NCBI GenBank assembly: GCA_017161665.1
Contig: JADFCT010000041.1
Span: forward strand, 1-15,000
DNA: 15,000 nt
Direction: 5' to 3'
From: Candidatus Sumerlaeota bacterium
Lineage (GTDB): Bacteria > Sumerlaeota > Sumerlaeia > JADFCT01
Shown: positions 7,433-13,977 of the stretch, one piece after another
How the letters are laid out: each line of letters opens with the position of its first letter
How positions within the stretch are numbered: the first letter of the stretch is position 1
Notes under the pieces: generated by a model
Told to the model about the DNA's origin: nothing
The model's input: only the letters and a program-made list of their open reading frames with translations
The model's database searches: none
Translations under genes and position numbers: made by a program

Positions 7433-8719
7433 TCAGTTACCCATCCGAATTTCGGACAATCCCTTGATGGCCGCCTTATTGGCCGGGTTCATCTTGATCA
7501 CGCGCCGGTACTCACGCTCGGCCGAGCGCTTGTCGCCGCGCATTTTGAATGTCTCCGCAATTTCCAGCTGCACTTCCTCACTGTTGGGCAGCAAACGCTG
7601 CAATTCTTTATAGTGAACCAGCGCCACCGTAAACTGATTGCGACTGCGCAACGAGCGGGCCAGCTGCATCCGGGCGTTGATGATATTCTGTTTCGTCTCA
7701 TGATTGGCGGGATCAATGGCCAGACTGCGTCGCCAGGTCTGAAACCCGCGTTCATGATTGTTGCTATTAATATAGGCCCATCCCAGCAGATTCAACACCT
7801 CTGTGTTCTTCGGGTGCTTGCTGCTCAGATCCTTGAGATAACTCGCCGCATCAAGGAATTTTTTCTCATTTATCAACGCCACGGCGTATTGATACTGGGC
7901 CTTAAAGTCATCCGGATCAATGCTGAGCGCATCGGTAAAGGACTGCTTGGCGGCCTTCGAGCCGTCCGCGGAACCCAAAAGCGCGGCCTGTTCGCCCAAA
8001 AAGCGATGCGCTTCGACCAGTCTTTCTTTTAAATAGACGTTGTCCGGGTCTTTTTCATGATCGCTTTTCCAGAATTTCAGGACTTCTTTCCAATATTTCT
8101 TGGCTTTGTCCTTCTGGTCGGCCTGTTCCAAGGCCAGCGCCAGATTATGAATGACCCCAGGATTGTCCGGATTCAGGAGAAGCGAACTTTCCCACGTCTT
8201 GGCCGCTTCTTCGTACAGATCGTGAATGGCGTACTGATACCCGGCCTGGACCAAGGCGAACGTCAGATTGTTTTTGGCGCGGTGATTCGTGGGGTCCACC
8301 TTGAGCAGGATCTTCCAATCCTGGATGGCCTCTTTCCAGTTGCGGGCCTGGACTTTGACGAAACTGCGCTTCATCAAGACACGAATCAACTTTTTCTTTA
8401 ATTCCTCATTGTCGGCCAGTTCATCCTGCCGTTCGCGGATCGCCTCATATTCGGCGTCCAGATCTTCACCGGCGCCGATTTCCCGTTCATCCTCGGCGAA
8501 GGCAAAATGTCCCTGAGCCTTGTCGAAAGAAAAGACATCCTCCCGCGCGCGACTGCGCGGATCGGTCAACATTTCGTAGGCTTTTTGAATGATCATGAAA
8601 CGATCCGTATGCTTTTCGGGATCATATTTCTTGACCAACTCAATATATGCCTTCTTGATGTCCTCGTTTGAGGCGTCTTTAGGCACTCCCAGTGCGGAAT
8701 ATGCGTTTTTTTTGGCCAT
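7433..8719 (-). CDS. J-domain-like protein fused to tetratricopeptide repeats
   Basis: A 428-aa cytoplasmic protein without signal peptide or membrane segment. Residues 5-60 have the J-domain pattern: NAYSALGVPKDAS, a basic helix II (IKKAYIELVKKYDP) and helix III (FMIIQKAYEMLTDPRSR). The invariant HPD loop motif is DPE here (residues 33-35, codons at 8615-8623). After an acidic linker (about 70-105), residues 110-425 contain about seven or eight TPR-like helical hairpins, several ending in a Pro at the repeat boundary (for example KVDPTN, LLNPDN, SIDPDD, AIDPAN, KMNPAN). No Gly/Phe region or zinc fingers are present, so it is not a class A DnaJ. The TPRs probably bind substrates or partner tails; note that this DnaK lacks the usual C-terminal tail. 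It is the first gene of the operon, and AAGG lies 12 bases before the ATG. Confidence 0.93.
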   Translation of the reverse strand: MAKKNAYSALGVPKDASNEDIKKAYIELVKKYDPEKHTDRFMIIQKAYEMLTDPRSRAREDVFSFDKAQGHFAFAEDEREIGAGEDLDAEYEAIRERQDELADNEELKKKLIRVLMKRSFVKVQARNWKEAIQDWKILLKVDPTNHRAKNNLTFALVQAGYQYAIHDLYEEAAKTWESSLLLNPDNPGVIHNLALALEQADQKDKAKKYWKEVLKFWKSDHEKDPDNVYLKERLVEAHRFLGEQAALLGSADGSKAAKQSFTDALSIDPDDFKAQYQYAVALINEKKFLDAASYLKDLSSKHPKNTEVLNLLGWAYINSNNHERGFQTWRRSLAIDPANHETKQNIINARMQLARSLRSRNQFTVALVHYKELQRLLPNSEEVQLEIAETFKMRGDKRSAEREYRRVIKMNPANKAAIKGLSEIRMGN

Positions 8720-8758
8720 GGTGTTGGAAAACCTTAGATGCGTACAGACGTTTTTTTA

Positions 8759-8787
8759 TTTTTACCGACAAGAGCCGAAGGGCACAA
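8759..8787 (-). promoter_or_regulatory. Candidate promoter of the J-TPR/grpE/dnaK operon
   Basis: On the minus strand TTGTGC (8782-8787) is followed after exactly 17 bases by TAAAAA (8759-8764), a 3/6 and 4/6 match to the sigma-70 boxes. Transcription would start near 8752, giving a leader of about 33 bases before the ATG at 8719. The match is modest and the region is A/T-rich, so chance is possible. Confidence 0.3.
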
Positions 8788-8855
8788 GCTAAAAAGGCGT
8801 CTTCAGCGCGCCATTTCGTCCTTTCGGCGCTCTGGAGCGATCGGCGGAGAAAGTG

Positions 8856-8873
8856 GCGCCGTTGTAGCGGCGC
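8856..8873. other. GC-rich hairpin in the divergent region
   Basis: GCGCCG (8856-8861) and CGGCGC (8868-8873) form a perfect 6-bp stem with a 6-base loop, followed on the plus strand by GATTTTG. It looks like a weak plus-strand terminator, but no plus-strand gene ends before it. An operator or a short antisense/leader transcript end are alternatives. Confidence 0.35.
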
Positions 8874-8993
8874 GATTTTGGGGCCTTGACTCGCGGGTAA
8901 ATCCGGAAAAAGATGCGTGCAGATGAGCGTGAGCGTGTGTTTTGGGCCAAGGCATTCGATCGCATGAATTAAGGTAACCACGAAAGGGCTGGC

Positions 8994-10931
8994 ATGACAA
9001 CGTCTGAATCGCGCCTCGGCGATGGCGGTCTCTGCGCGCGCTGGACGGGCTGGTATCTGCCCGCGCTGGTCGTGATCGGCGGCGCCTTCGCCTATATGGG
9101 CACGCTGGCCGATGGGCCTTACTGGGGCGACGGCATTGAGTTGGCCGCCGCCGCTCACGTCCTGGGCATCCCGCATCCGACGGGCTATCCCCTCTACGCC
9201 CTTCTGGCCAAGGCGGCCCAATGTCTGCCGCTGGGGACCCTCGGCTTCCGGGTCAACCTGCTGGACGCCGCGCTGGGCGTCTGGACCGCCTGGCTGTGGT
9301 ATTGGATCGCCTGGGAGATTTTCGGGCGGCTGGAGGCGCGCCGGCCGAAAGGAACGCCTTCCCTATTCGGCTGGAGGCTGGGCGCCCCCATGGCGGCCGC
9401 TGCGCTGGCGCTGACACTGGTGTGGTCGCGGACCTTCTGGATCCACGCCGTCACGACGGAGGTTTACAGCTTGGGCATGGCCGTTCTCGCCGCCGGGACG
9501 TGGGTCGTCCTGCGCCTGACGCGCCGCTTCGACGGGCGGTTCTGGGCCGCGGGATGGCTGCTTCTCGGCCTGGCGCTGAGCAATCACCGTCTGGCTCTCA
9601 TTCTCGCCCCCGCGCTGGCCGTCGCCGGCGGGGTGGGATTACTTCAAAGAATTCGAGCCGGCGCCGGCGCTCTCCCTTCCGGTTGGATTCGCACCCTCTG
9701 GAAACGCCACGGGCGCGCCCTGATCCTGGGGCCGATGCTGACGCTCGTGGGGCTGACGCCCCATCTGTATCTGCCCATCCGCGCCCGGGCCCATCCGCCG
9801 CTGAACTGGGGCGACCCTGCCACGTTGGATCGCTTCCTCTGGACCGTCCGGGGCGGCCAATTCGCGCAGACCCGCTTTCTTCGCGTTGAGAGTCCCAATC
9901 GTCCCTTCAACGGCAAAAATTACCCCGTCTGGGCGCGGCGACGCATCCAGCATCTCACGGACTGGACGCTGGAACAGATCGGCTGGCCCCGGGGACGGGC
10001 CGACCGGGCGCGTCCGTCGGCGGTGATTGCCCTGTGGCTCTTTGTGCTGGCGGGGCTCGGGCTGTGGGCGCGGCGGGATGGGCCTGCCTTCCTGGCCGTC
10101 GCCGCCATGTCGGCCCTCAATATGGCCGTCCTTTTCCTGTATAACATTCCCGACATGGCCGGTTATTATCAGCCCTTGTTTCCCTGGACCGTTCTGACCG
10201 GTTTCATTGCCGCGATCTTCGGCCTGCGGTGGATACAGGACCGATGGCTCCAGGCCGCGTGGCCGCCCATCCTGTCATTGTTGCTGATCCTCCCCCTGGC
10301 CACCGTTTTGATGAATCGAAGGGATTTGACCTATCTCAATTCCTCGGCCCCCATGCGGTATGGACGCCTCGCCCTGGACCACGCCGAGCCGCGCGCCCTC
10401 ATCCTCACCGGTGGCGACAGCGACATTTACGCGCTCTGGTATCAACAGGTCGTCGAGCGGCGCCGGACCGATGTGGCCGTTCTGGGGACGAACTTCCTGG
10501 CCGGCTCGCCCTGGTATCGGAAGTACTTCCCATCCGATCAGGAATGGGTTCTGGACTTTCCCTTCAAGGACGCGATCATGACCACCCCGGAAGCCTTTGA
10601 ACAGCACGGGGCCGATTTTCTCGCTGTTCTGGATGCCCAGATGCGATCCGGTCGAGCCGCCTACGCCACCTTCCCGCCCAATCCCGCCTTCCCGTTCACA
10701 GCCCACTGCGCGCCCAAAGCCGAAATCGCCCTGCTCACGGAAGAAGATCGTGAGGTTCCGGAGGCGGATTTGGTGAATGAGGAAATTGGCCGCGAGGTCG
10801 TTGGCTTCTCGGGCATCGGACAGGTCCACACCGTGCCTATCTTTTACCAGATCGCCCCCGAAGGCGGCATCCTCCCCGGCGAAGTCCTGTATCGGCTCAC
10901 CCAAGTCCGCCGCGCCGGAGGGGGGCAGTGA
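8994..10931 (+). CDS. DUF2723-type integral membrane protein (GT-C-like glycosyltransferase)
   Basis: The 645-aa product has about 10 hydrophobic spans in residues 20-440, then a soluble C-terminal domain. Family landmarks are YWGDGIELAAAAHVLGIPHP (43-62), continuing to TGYPLY, with Asp46 and Glu49 in the first external loop as in GT-C enzymes. Others are TTEVYSL (154-160), LALSNHRLALILAP (193-206), LTPHLYLPIRA (254-264) and PLNWGDPATLDRF (269-281). The C-terminal part has LILTGGDSDIYALWYQQVVE followed by RRRTDVAVLG, also usual in this family. Members are thought to move sugars from lipid carriers onto proteins or glycans outside the membrane; substrate and acceptor are unknown here. The ATG at 8994 has AAAGGG five bases upstream. 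It stands alone, divergent from the chaperone operon, and no other glycan gene adjoins it. Confidence 0.92.
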   Translation: MTTSESRLGDGGLCARWTGWYLPALVVIGGAFAYMGTLADGPYWGDGIELAAAAHVLGIPHPTGYPLYALLAKAAQCLPLGTLGFRVNLLDAALGVWTAWLWYWIAWEIFGRLEARRPKGTPSLFGWRLGAPMAAAALALTLVWSRTFWIHAVTTEVYSLGMAVLAAGTWVVLRLTRRFDGRFWAAGWLLLGLALSNHRLALILAPALAVAGGVGLLQRIRAGAGALPSGWIRTLWKRHGRALILGPMLTLVGLTPHLYLPIRARAHPPLNWGDPATLDRFLWTVRGGQFAQTRFLRVESPNRPFNGKNYPVWARRRIQHLTDWTLEQIGWPRGRADRARPSAVIALWLFVLAGLGLWARRDGPAFLAVAAMSALNMAVLFLYNIPDMAGYYQPLFPWTVLTGFIAAIFGLRWIQDRWLQAAWPPILSLLLILPLATVLMNRRDLTYLNSSAPMRYGRLALDHAEPRALILTGGDSDIYALWYQQVVERRRTDVAVLGTNFLAGSPWYRKYFPSDQEWVLDFPFKDAIMTTPEAFEQHGADFLAVLDAQMRSGRAAYATFPPNPAFPFTAHCAPKAEIALLTEEDREVPEADLVNEEIGREVVGFSGIGQVHTVPIFYQIAPEGGILPGEVLYRLTQVRRAGGGQ

Positions 10932-10974
10932 ATCAGTCCAAGTGGGACTCTGCTTATTCGGTGGGACGAATGAC

Positions 10975-11002
10975 AGGGGACATGAGGATTTTTTCCCCTT
11001 TT
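10975..11002 (+). terminator. Candidate intrinsic terminator after the membrane glycosyltransferase
   Basis: AGGGGA (10975-10980) and TCCCCT (10994-10999) form a perfect 6-bp stem with a 13-base loop, running directly into TTTTA and then CTTT. It lies 44 bases after the stop of the preceding plus-strand gene, with the right polarity. The loop is larger than average. Confidence 0.5.
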
Positions 11003-11028
11003 ACTTTGTGGAAAGCAAGAGTTCCCCA

Positions 11029-11046
11029 TGTCCATATAAATGGACA
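11029..11046. repeat. Perfect 18-base inverted repeat
   Basis: TGTCCAT, four bases ATAA, then ATGGACA. The right arm runs into the first copy of the 20-base direct repeat and contains an ATG (11040) that opens a short reading frame. It could be an operator or the edge of a repeat element. Confidence 0.6.
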
Positions 11047-11064
11047 CAACAAATGATGAAAATG
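11045..11064 (+). repeat. 20-base direct repeat, copy 1
   Basis: The sequence cacaacaaatgatgaaaatg occurs here and again at 11376-11395, identical over 20 bases and 331 bases apart. The flanking bases differ on both sides. Read in the frame from the ATG at 11040 it encodes TTNDEN. Confidence 0.85.
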
Positions 11065-11098
11065 GCGTCGGGACACGGCACGATAGATTCATTGGAAA

Positions 11099-11125
11099 CG
11101 CCAAGGCGCCAAGACGCAAGGCGCC
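11099..11125. repeat. Degenerate 8-base tandem repeat (cgccaagg type)
   Basis: The units cgccaagg, cgccaaga, cgcaagg and cgcccc follow one another. They resemble the 'cgcaaagacgcaaag' intergenic arrays familiar from several environmental phyla, a parallel drawn from memory. No coding frame is supported across them. Confidence 0.5.
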
Positions 11126-11184
11126 CCTGGGCGCGGCGCCACTGTCCGATAAGGCCCGCGTCCAAGGATCCAAACATCCGCCAA

Positions 11185-11249
11185 GCCCCGATAGGGGCGA
11201 TCACATACCAGCCCAGGGTGGAGCGACCGATAGGGAGCGGAGCCCTGGG
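11185..11249. repeat. Double-hairpin element
   Basis: GCCCC-GATA-GGGGC (11185-11198) is a tight stem-loop. About 13 bases later, CCCAGGG (11212-11218) and CCCTGGG (11243-11249) enclose a purine-rich 24-base loop. The layout resembles a REP-like interspersed palindromic unit; copy number elsewhere cannot be seen here. Confidence 0.5.
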
Positions 11250-11273
11250 TAAGGTGAATAGAAACTGAGGCGC

Positions 11274-11295
11274 CGGCGCGATTTTTGCCGCGCCG
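11274..11295. other. GC-rich hairpin with T-rich loop
   Basis: CGGCGCG (11274-11280) and CGCGCCG (11289-11295) form a perfect 7-bp stem around an 8-base ATTTTTGC loop. It directly precedes the ATG at 11308, the formal start of the HEAT-like gene, and could hinder its translation. Confidence 0.45.
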
Positions 11296-11307
11296 CGCGC
11301 AAAAAGC

Positions 11308-12006
11308 GTGACGGCGCCGACGCCCGTCCGACTCAAAATTTTCAAGAGAGTTGGCCATGAGCGGCCTACGGCGCTCACAACAAATGATGAAAATGATAGA
11401 TCAGTACGGACCCTATTTTCAAGTGAGAAGAAACGAGTTAGTGACACGCGCGAGCTGATTTACGGGGCCAGTCAGTGTAAACTCAAAGAAGCGGCGCCCA
11501 TCATTCACGATCTCTCGTTTGGCAATAAGGGCAAATTTCTGAACGAGTGGTTGTACTATTTTACGGAAATGATGGACGAAAGTGCCGTAGACGATATCGG
11601 GAAAGCAATGATGGAAAAAAATCAATACTACCGATCGCATTGTATTCATGCATTGGAAGTGATCGGTTCGCCCCGAGCCGTTCCCTGTCTGCTCGAAATG
11701 TTCCAACGAGAGTTGACATCGAAAAATGATCTGCATTGGAAAATTGACGCCATCGCTACTTTGGAAAAAATACAAAGTGTTGAATCTGTGGAGCCTCTGA
11801 CCAATCTTCTGTCTTCGCAGGATTATAAAGACGGTCGTTTTCACATCGCTTTATGCCTGTGCTCGATTGGAGACACGAGAGCCTTCGATAGCGTCGTTCG
11901 GGAATTCAACCGAGATCTGGACAATCGAATTTTTACAGGTTTTGGGGGAGTCGAATATGATTGTTACAGATCCGCTTTCACCTATTTTAAAAAGATTGGA
12001 AACTGA
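11308..12006 (+). CDS. HEAT-like helical repeat protein, start uncertain
   Basis: The 232-aa frame gives a soluble alpha-helical product. From about residue 48 it shows HEAT/armadillo-like helix pairs, for example KLKEAAPIIHDLS, YRSHCIHALEVIGSPRAVPCLLEMF and WKIDAIATLEKIQSVESVEPLTNLL, then GRFHIALCLCSIGDTRAFDSVV. This is the pattern of PBS-lyase/HEAT scaffold proteins; partner and role are unknown. The coding part is clearly lower in GC than its neighbours, a possible sign of transfer. Residues 1-30 are read through hairpin and repeat DNA, and no ribosome-binding site precedes the ATG at 11308. No ATG, GTG or TTG exists in frame between 11396 and the conserved part. The gene may be 5'-disrupted, frameshifted (another frame from 11385 reads MMKMIDQYGPYFQVRRNELV) or a remnant. 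Confidence 0.6.
   Translation: MTAPTPVRLKIFKRVGHERPTALTTNDENDRSVRTLFSSEKKRVSDTRELIYGASQCKLKEAAPIIHDLSFGNKGKFLNEWLYYFTEMMDESAVDDIGKAMMEKNQYYRSHCIHALEVIGSPRAVPCLLEMFQRELTSKNDLHWKIDAIATLEKIQSVESVEPLTNLLSSQDYKDGRFHIALCLCSIGDTRAFDSVVREFNRDLDNRIFTGFGGVEYDCYRSAFTYFKKIGN
11376..11395 (+). repeat. 20-base direct repeat, copy 2
   Basis: Identical to 11045-11064. Here it lies inside the N-terminal part of the HEAT-like frame and again encodes TTNDEN in that frame. Confidence 0.85.
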
Positions 12007-12041
12007 ACCATCCGGCCGTCCGGAAGTTTAAGGAACGCATC

Positions 12042-12125
12042 ATGCAGGAAAAATACTGGTCATTTCTGGAGCCCATCGAGCAGGAGCCCATCAAGAGAAT
12101 TGTCCGGGACATGGGCGAGCATTGA
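12042..12125 (+). CDS. Possible 27-codon reading frame
   Basis: An ATG preceded by AAGGA (about 8 bases) opens a 27-residue frame rich in Glu, Ile and aromatic residues (MQEKYWSFLEPIEQEP at the start, ending in DMGEH). No family is recognised. It could be a real small protein, a leader peptide ahead of umuDC, or the surviving piece of a larger gene. The spacing to the HEAT-like gene is 35 bases. Confidence 0.25.
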   Translation: MQEKYWSFLEPIEQEPIKRIVRDMGEH

Positions 12126-12226
12126 CGCTGGACAACTCACTCTTCCGGCGCATATCGTCGAGCACACACTTGTTTCGGAAAGAACCATTGACATTTAAAT
12201 GAATCCTGAAAAGGGCTCCTATACTG

Positions 12227-12661
12227 ATGACTGAAAAAAGCGATGTTTTAATCTATAGCGCCGATCTGTCGACCGATTGTCCGCTTCCGTTGTTTTCGAC
12301 GTCCATTTCGGCGGGATTTCCTTCCCCTGCCGACGACTATATCGAAGGGCAACTGGATCTGAACAAGCATTTGATCCGGCATCCCTCGGCCACGTTCTTC
12401 GTTCGCGTCACGGGCGATTCGATGATCGACGCCGGCATCCATCCCGGCGATATCCTCATCGTGGACCGTTCCATCGAGCCGACGGACAAGAAGGTGGTCA
12501 TCGCCGCCGTCGATGGCGACTTCACGGTCAAACGCCTGCGCAAGGAAAAAGGCCGAATCTGGTTGACGCCGGAGAACAACCGGTATGCTCCTCTCACCTG
12601 TGAAGAGATCGGAGAATGCCAAATCTGGGGCGTGGTCACCAATGTGATCCATCCTTTATGA
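12227..12661 (+). CDS. umuD: UmuD-type SOS mutagenesis protein (self-cleaving subunit of polymerase V)
   Basis: UmuD is cut on a RecA filament to UmuD', which joins UmuC to form translesion polymerase V. The 144-aa product carries an Ala29-Gly30 cleavage site in ISAGFPSPADDYIEGQLDLN, the catalytic Ser65 in RVTGDSMIDAGIHPGDILIVDR, given here in two overlapping parts (RVTGDSMI at 60-67 and AGIHPGDILIVDR at 69-81), and Lys102 in DFTVKRLR. The family beta motif LTPENNRY follows. The S24 peptidase fold is complete; without a DNA-binding domain it is UmuD, not LexA. AAAAGGG lies about 11 bases before the ATG. No E. coli-type LexA box (CTGT-N8-ACAG) or GAAC-N4-GTTC box was found upstream, so SOS control, if present, uses another operator. 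Confidence 0.96.
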   Translation: MTEKSDVLIYSADLSTDCPLPLFSTSISAGFPSPADDYIEGQLDLNKHLIRHPSATFFVRVTGDSMIDAGIHPGDILIVDRSIEPTDKKVVIAAVDGDFTVKRLRKEKGRIWLTPENNRYAPLTCEEIGECQIWGVVTNVIHPL

Positions 12662-12683
12662 TGGATGGAATTCAAGGATCGCG

Positions 12684-12701
12684 AGAGGCGCGAAAGCCTC
12701 T
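12684..12701 (+). other. Hairpin between umuD and umuC
   Basis: AGAGGC (12684-12689) and GCCTCT (12696-12701) form a perfect 6-bp stem with the loop GCGAAA, in the 59-base gap between the genes. It lacks a T run, so it is not a standard terminator; it may set the UmuD:UmuC ratio by affecting umuC translation or mRNA stability. Confidence 0.4.
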
Positions 12702-12720
12702 TTGACGCAAACGACGGACG

Positions 12721-13977
12721 ATGACTGTTTTTGCTCTAGCCGACGGCAACAATTTTTATGTCTCCTGTGAACGGGTCTTCCAACCGCGTTTGAACGGGGC
12801 GCCGGTCATTGTCCTGTCGAACAATGACGGATGCGCGGTGGCGCGGTCCGAGGAAGCCAAAGCCCTGGGAGTCGGGATGGGGCAGCCCTTTTTCGAGGTC
12901 GAAGGGCTGGTGACCAAGCACAATCTTCAGGTCTTTTCGTCGAACTATCCCCTTTACGCGGACATGAGCCGAAGGATGATGACGGTCCTGGCCGAAGACG
13001 CCCTGGATATTGAAGTTTACAGCATCGACGAGGCGTTTCTGGATCTGACGGGCATCCCCGATCGAACGGACTATGGCCGTCACATGCGGGAAAAAGTCCT
13101 GCGCTATACGGGATTGCCGGTTTCGATCGGCATGGCTTCCACCAAGACCCTGGCCAAACTGGCCAATCGACTGGCCAAAAAATCCAAGAAAGCCGCCGGC
13201 GTGTTGGATCTGACGGACAGTCCCTGGCTGGATCGCGCGCTGGCAATGACCGACGTGGGCGATGTCTGGGGAATCGGGCGGCGGCTGAGCAAATACCTGA
13301 AAGCGAGAGGCATCGAAAACGCCTTGCAGTTGCGCGACTCAGACGATGCCGTGCTTCAAAATAAAATGGGCATCGTCGGCGCGCGCCTGCTCAAGGAACT
13401 GCGGGGCGAATCGTACTATCCCCTGGAAAAAGGTCCGGCGCCGAAACAATCCATCGGCACGTCGCGCAGCTTCAAGGAAGCCGTCACGGACCTGGATGCG
13501 CTCCGCCAGGCGCTGGCCACCTTCACGGCCCGGGCGGCCGAAAAACTGCGCAAGGATCATTCGATCGCCGGCGCGTTGGAAGTCTTTCTGCTCACCAACC
13601 GCTTCGAATCGGGAACCTTTTACATGGGCAACCAGGCGGTTCGACTGCCCGTGGCCACGTCGCATACCCCCACGCTGATCCGTGAAGCGAATCAGTTGCT
13701 CGCGAATGTCTATCGCGAGGGGAGGCGCTACAAAAAGGCGGGGGTCGTTCTGCACGAGATTTCCCCCGCCCGGATGCGGCAGACGGATCTGTTCGATCCG
13801 GGCGACGATGAACGGTCGCATCGCCTGATGAAAACCATCGATCGCATCAACGAAAGCCTGGGCGCGGACACGCTCTATTTCGGGGCCTCGTCGGCGCCCA
13901 ACCTGTGGCGCCCCCAACAAAACCTGCGATCCCCCGCCTACACCACCCGGTGGGATCACATCCCCCAGGCGCAGTAG
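12721..13977 (+). CDS. umuC: UmuC-type Y-family DNA polymerase (polymerase V catalytic subunit)
   Basis: UmuC copies damaged DNA at low fidelity. The 418-aa length is normal. Metal-binding acidic residues are Asp8 (LADGNNFYVSCE), Asp103 and Glu104 (YSIDEAFLDLTG). VLSNNDGCAVARS (31-43) and the fingers region GVGMGQPFFE follow the UmuC pattern, and SIGMASTKTLAKLANRLAKK is the helix-hairpin-helix-adjacent stretch. WGIGRRLSKYL begins the helix-hairpin-helix. The little-finger domain follows, and QTDLF (354-358) matches the beta-clamp binding motif. The ATG at 12721 has no strong ribosome-binding site. Transcription is presumably shared with umuD, but the genes are 59 bases apart with a hairpin between them, instead of the near-overlap in E. 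coli. Confidence 0.96.
   Translation: MTVFALADGNNFYVSCERVFQPRLNGAPVIVLSNNDGCAVARSEEAKALGVGMGQPFFEVEGLVTKHNLQVFSSNYPLYADMSRRMMTVLAEDALDIEVYSIDEAFLDLTGIPDRTDYGRHMREKVLRYTGLPVSIGMASTKTLAKLANRLAKKSKKAAGVLDLTDSPWLDRALAMTDVGDVWGIGRRLSKYLKARGIENALQLRDSDDAVLQNKMGIVGARLLKELRGESYYPLEKGPAPKQSIGTSRSFKEAVTDLDALRQALATFTARAAEKLRKDHSIAGALEVFLLTNRFESGTFYMGNQAVRLPVATSHTPTLIREANQLLANVYREGRRYKKAGVVLHEISPARMRQTDLFDPGDDERSHRLMKTIDRINESLGADTLYFGASSAPNLWRPQQNLRSPAYTTRWDHIPQAQ

Larger units (their letters stand above)
8720..8993. promoter_or_regulatory. Divergent intergenic region between the chaperone operon and the membrane glycosyltransferase
   Basis: This 274-base region must hold the promoters of both flanking units. 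It contains a run-rich stretch (TTTTTTTATTTTT, 8751-8763), a GC-rich hairpin at 8856-8873, and an imperfect 15-base direct repeat (8736-8750 and 8911-8925, 13 of 15 identical). I found neither a CIRCE element nor a good sigma-32 type promoter (CTTGAA/CCCCAT) for the chaperone genes. Confidence 0.6.
10932..11307. other. Repeat- and palindrome-rich intergenic region
   Basis: No convincing gene lies in these 376 bases. In order they hold a short stem AGTCC/GGACT (10935-10949), a terminator-like hairpin (10975-11002), an 18-base inverted repeat (11029-11046), the first copy of a 20-base direct repeat (11045-11064), an 8-base-period degenerate tandem array (11099-11125), a GCCCC/GGGGC hairpin (11185-11198), a CCCAGGG/CCCTGGG inverted repeat (11212-11249) and a CGGCGCG/CGCGCCG hairpin (11274-11295). 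The mixture looks like fragments of interspersed intergenic repeats of the kind seen in planctomycete-like genomes; that parallel is from memory. Confidence 0.6.

Noticed and set aside
8875..8891. Sigma-32-like promoter for the chaperone operon (minus-strand CCCCAAAAT)
   Set aside because: No CTTGAA-like box lies 13-14 bases upstream of it, and no CIRCE inverted repeat is present.
8886..8914. TTGACT with AAAGAT 17 bases on as the glycosyltransferase promoter
   Set aside because: The second box matches at only three of six positions; kept only as a possibility within the divergent region.
11040..11252. 70-codon plus-strand frame in the repeat region
   Set aside because: It runs through tandem and palindromic repeats, giving a Arg/Pro/Gly-rich product with no recognisable features; only its first codons matter for the repeat finding.
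12188..12225. TTGACA (12188-12193) and TATACT (12220-12225) as a umuDC promoter
   Set aside because: The spacing is 26 bases, far from the usual 16-18, and the second box ends two bases before the start codon.
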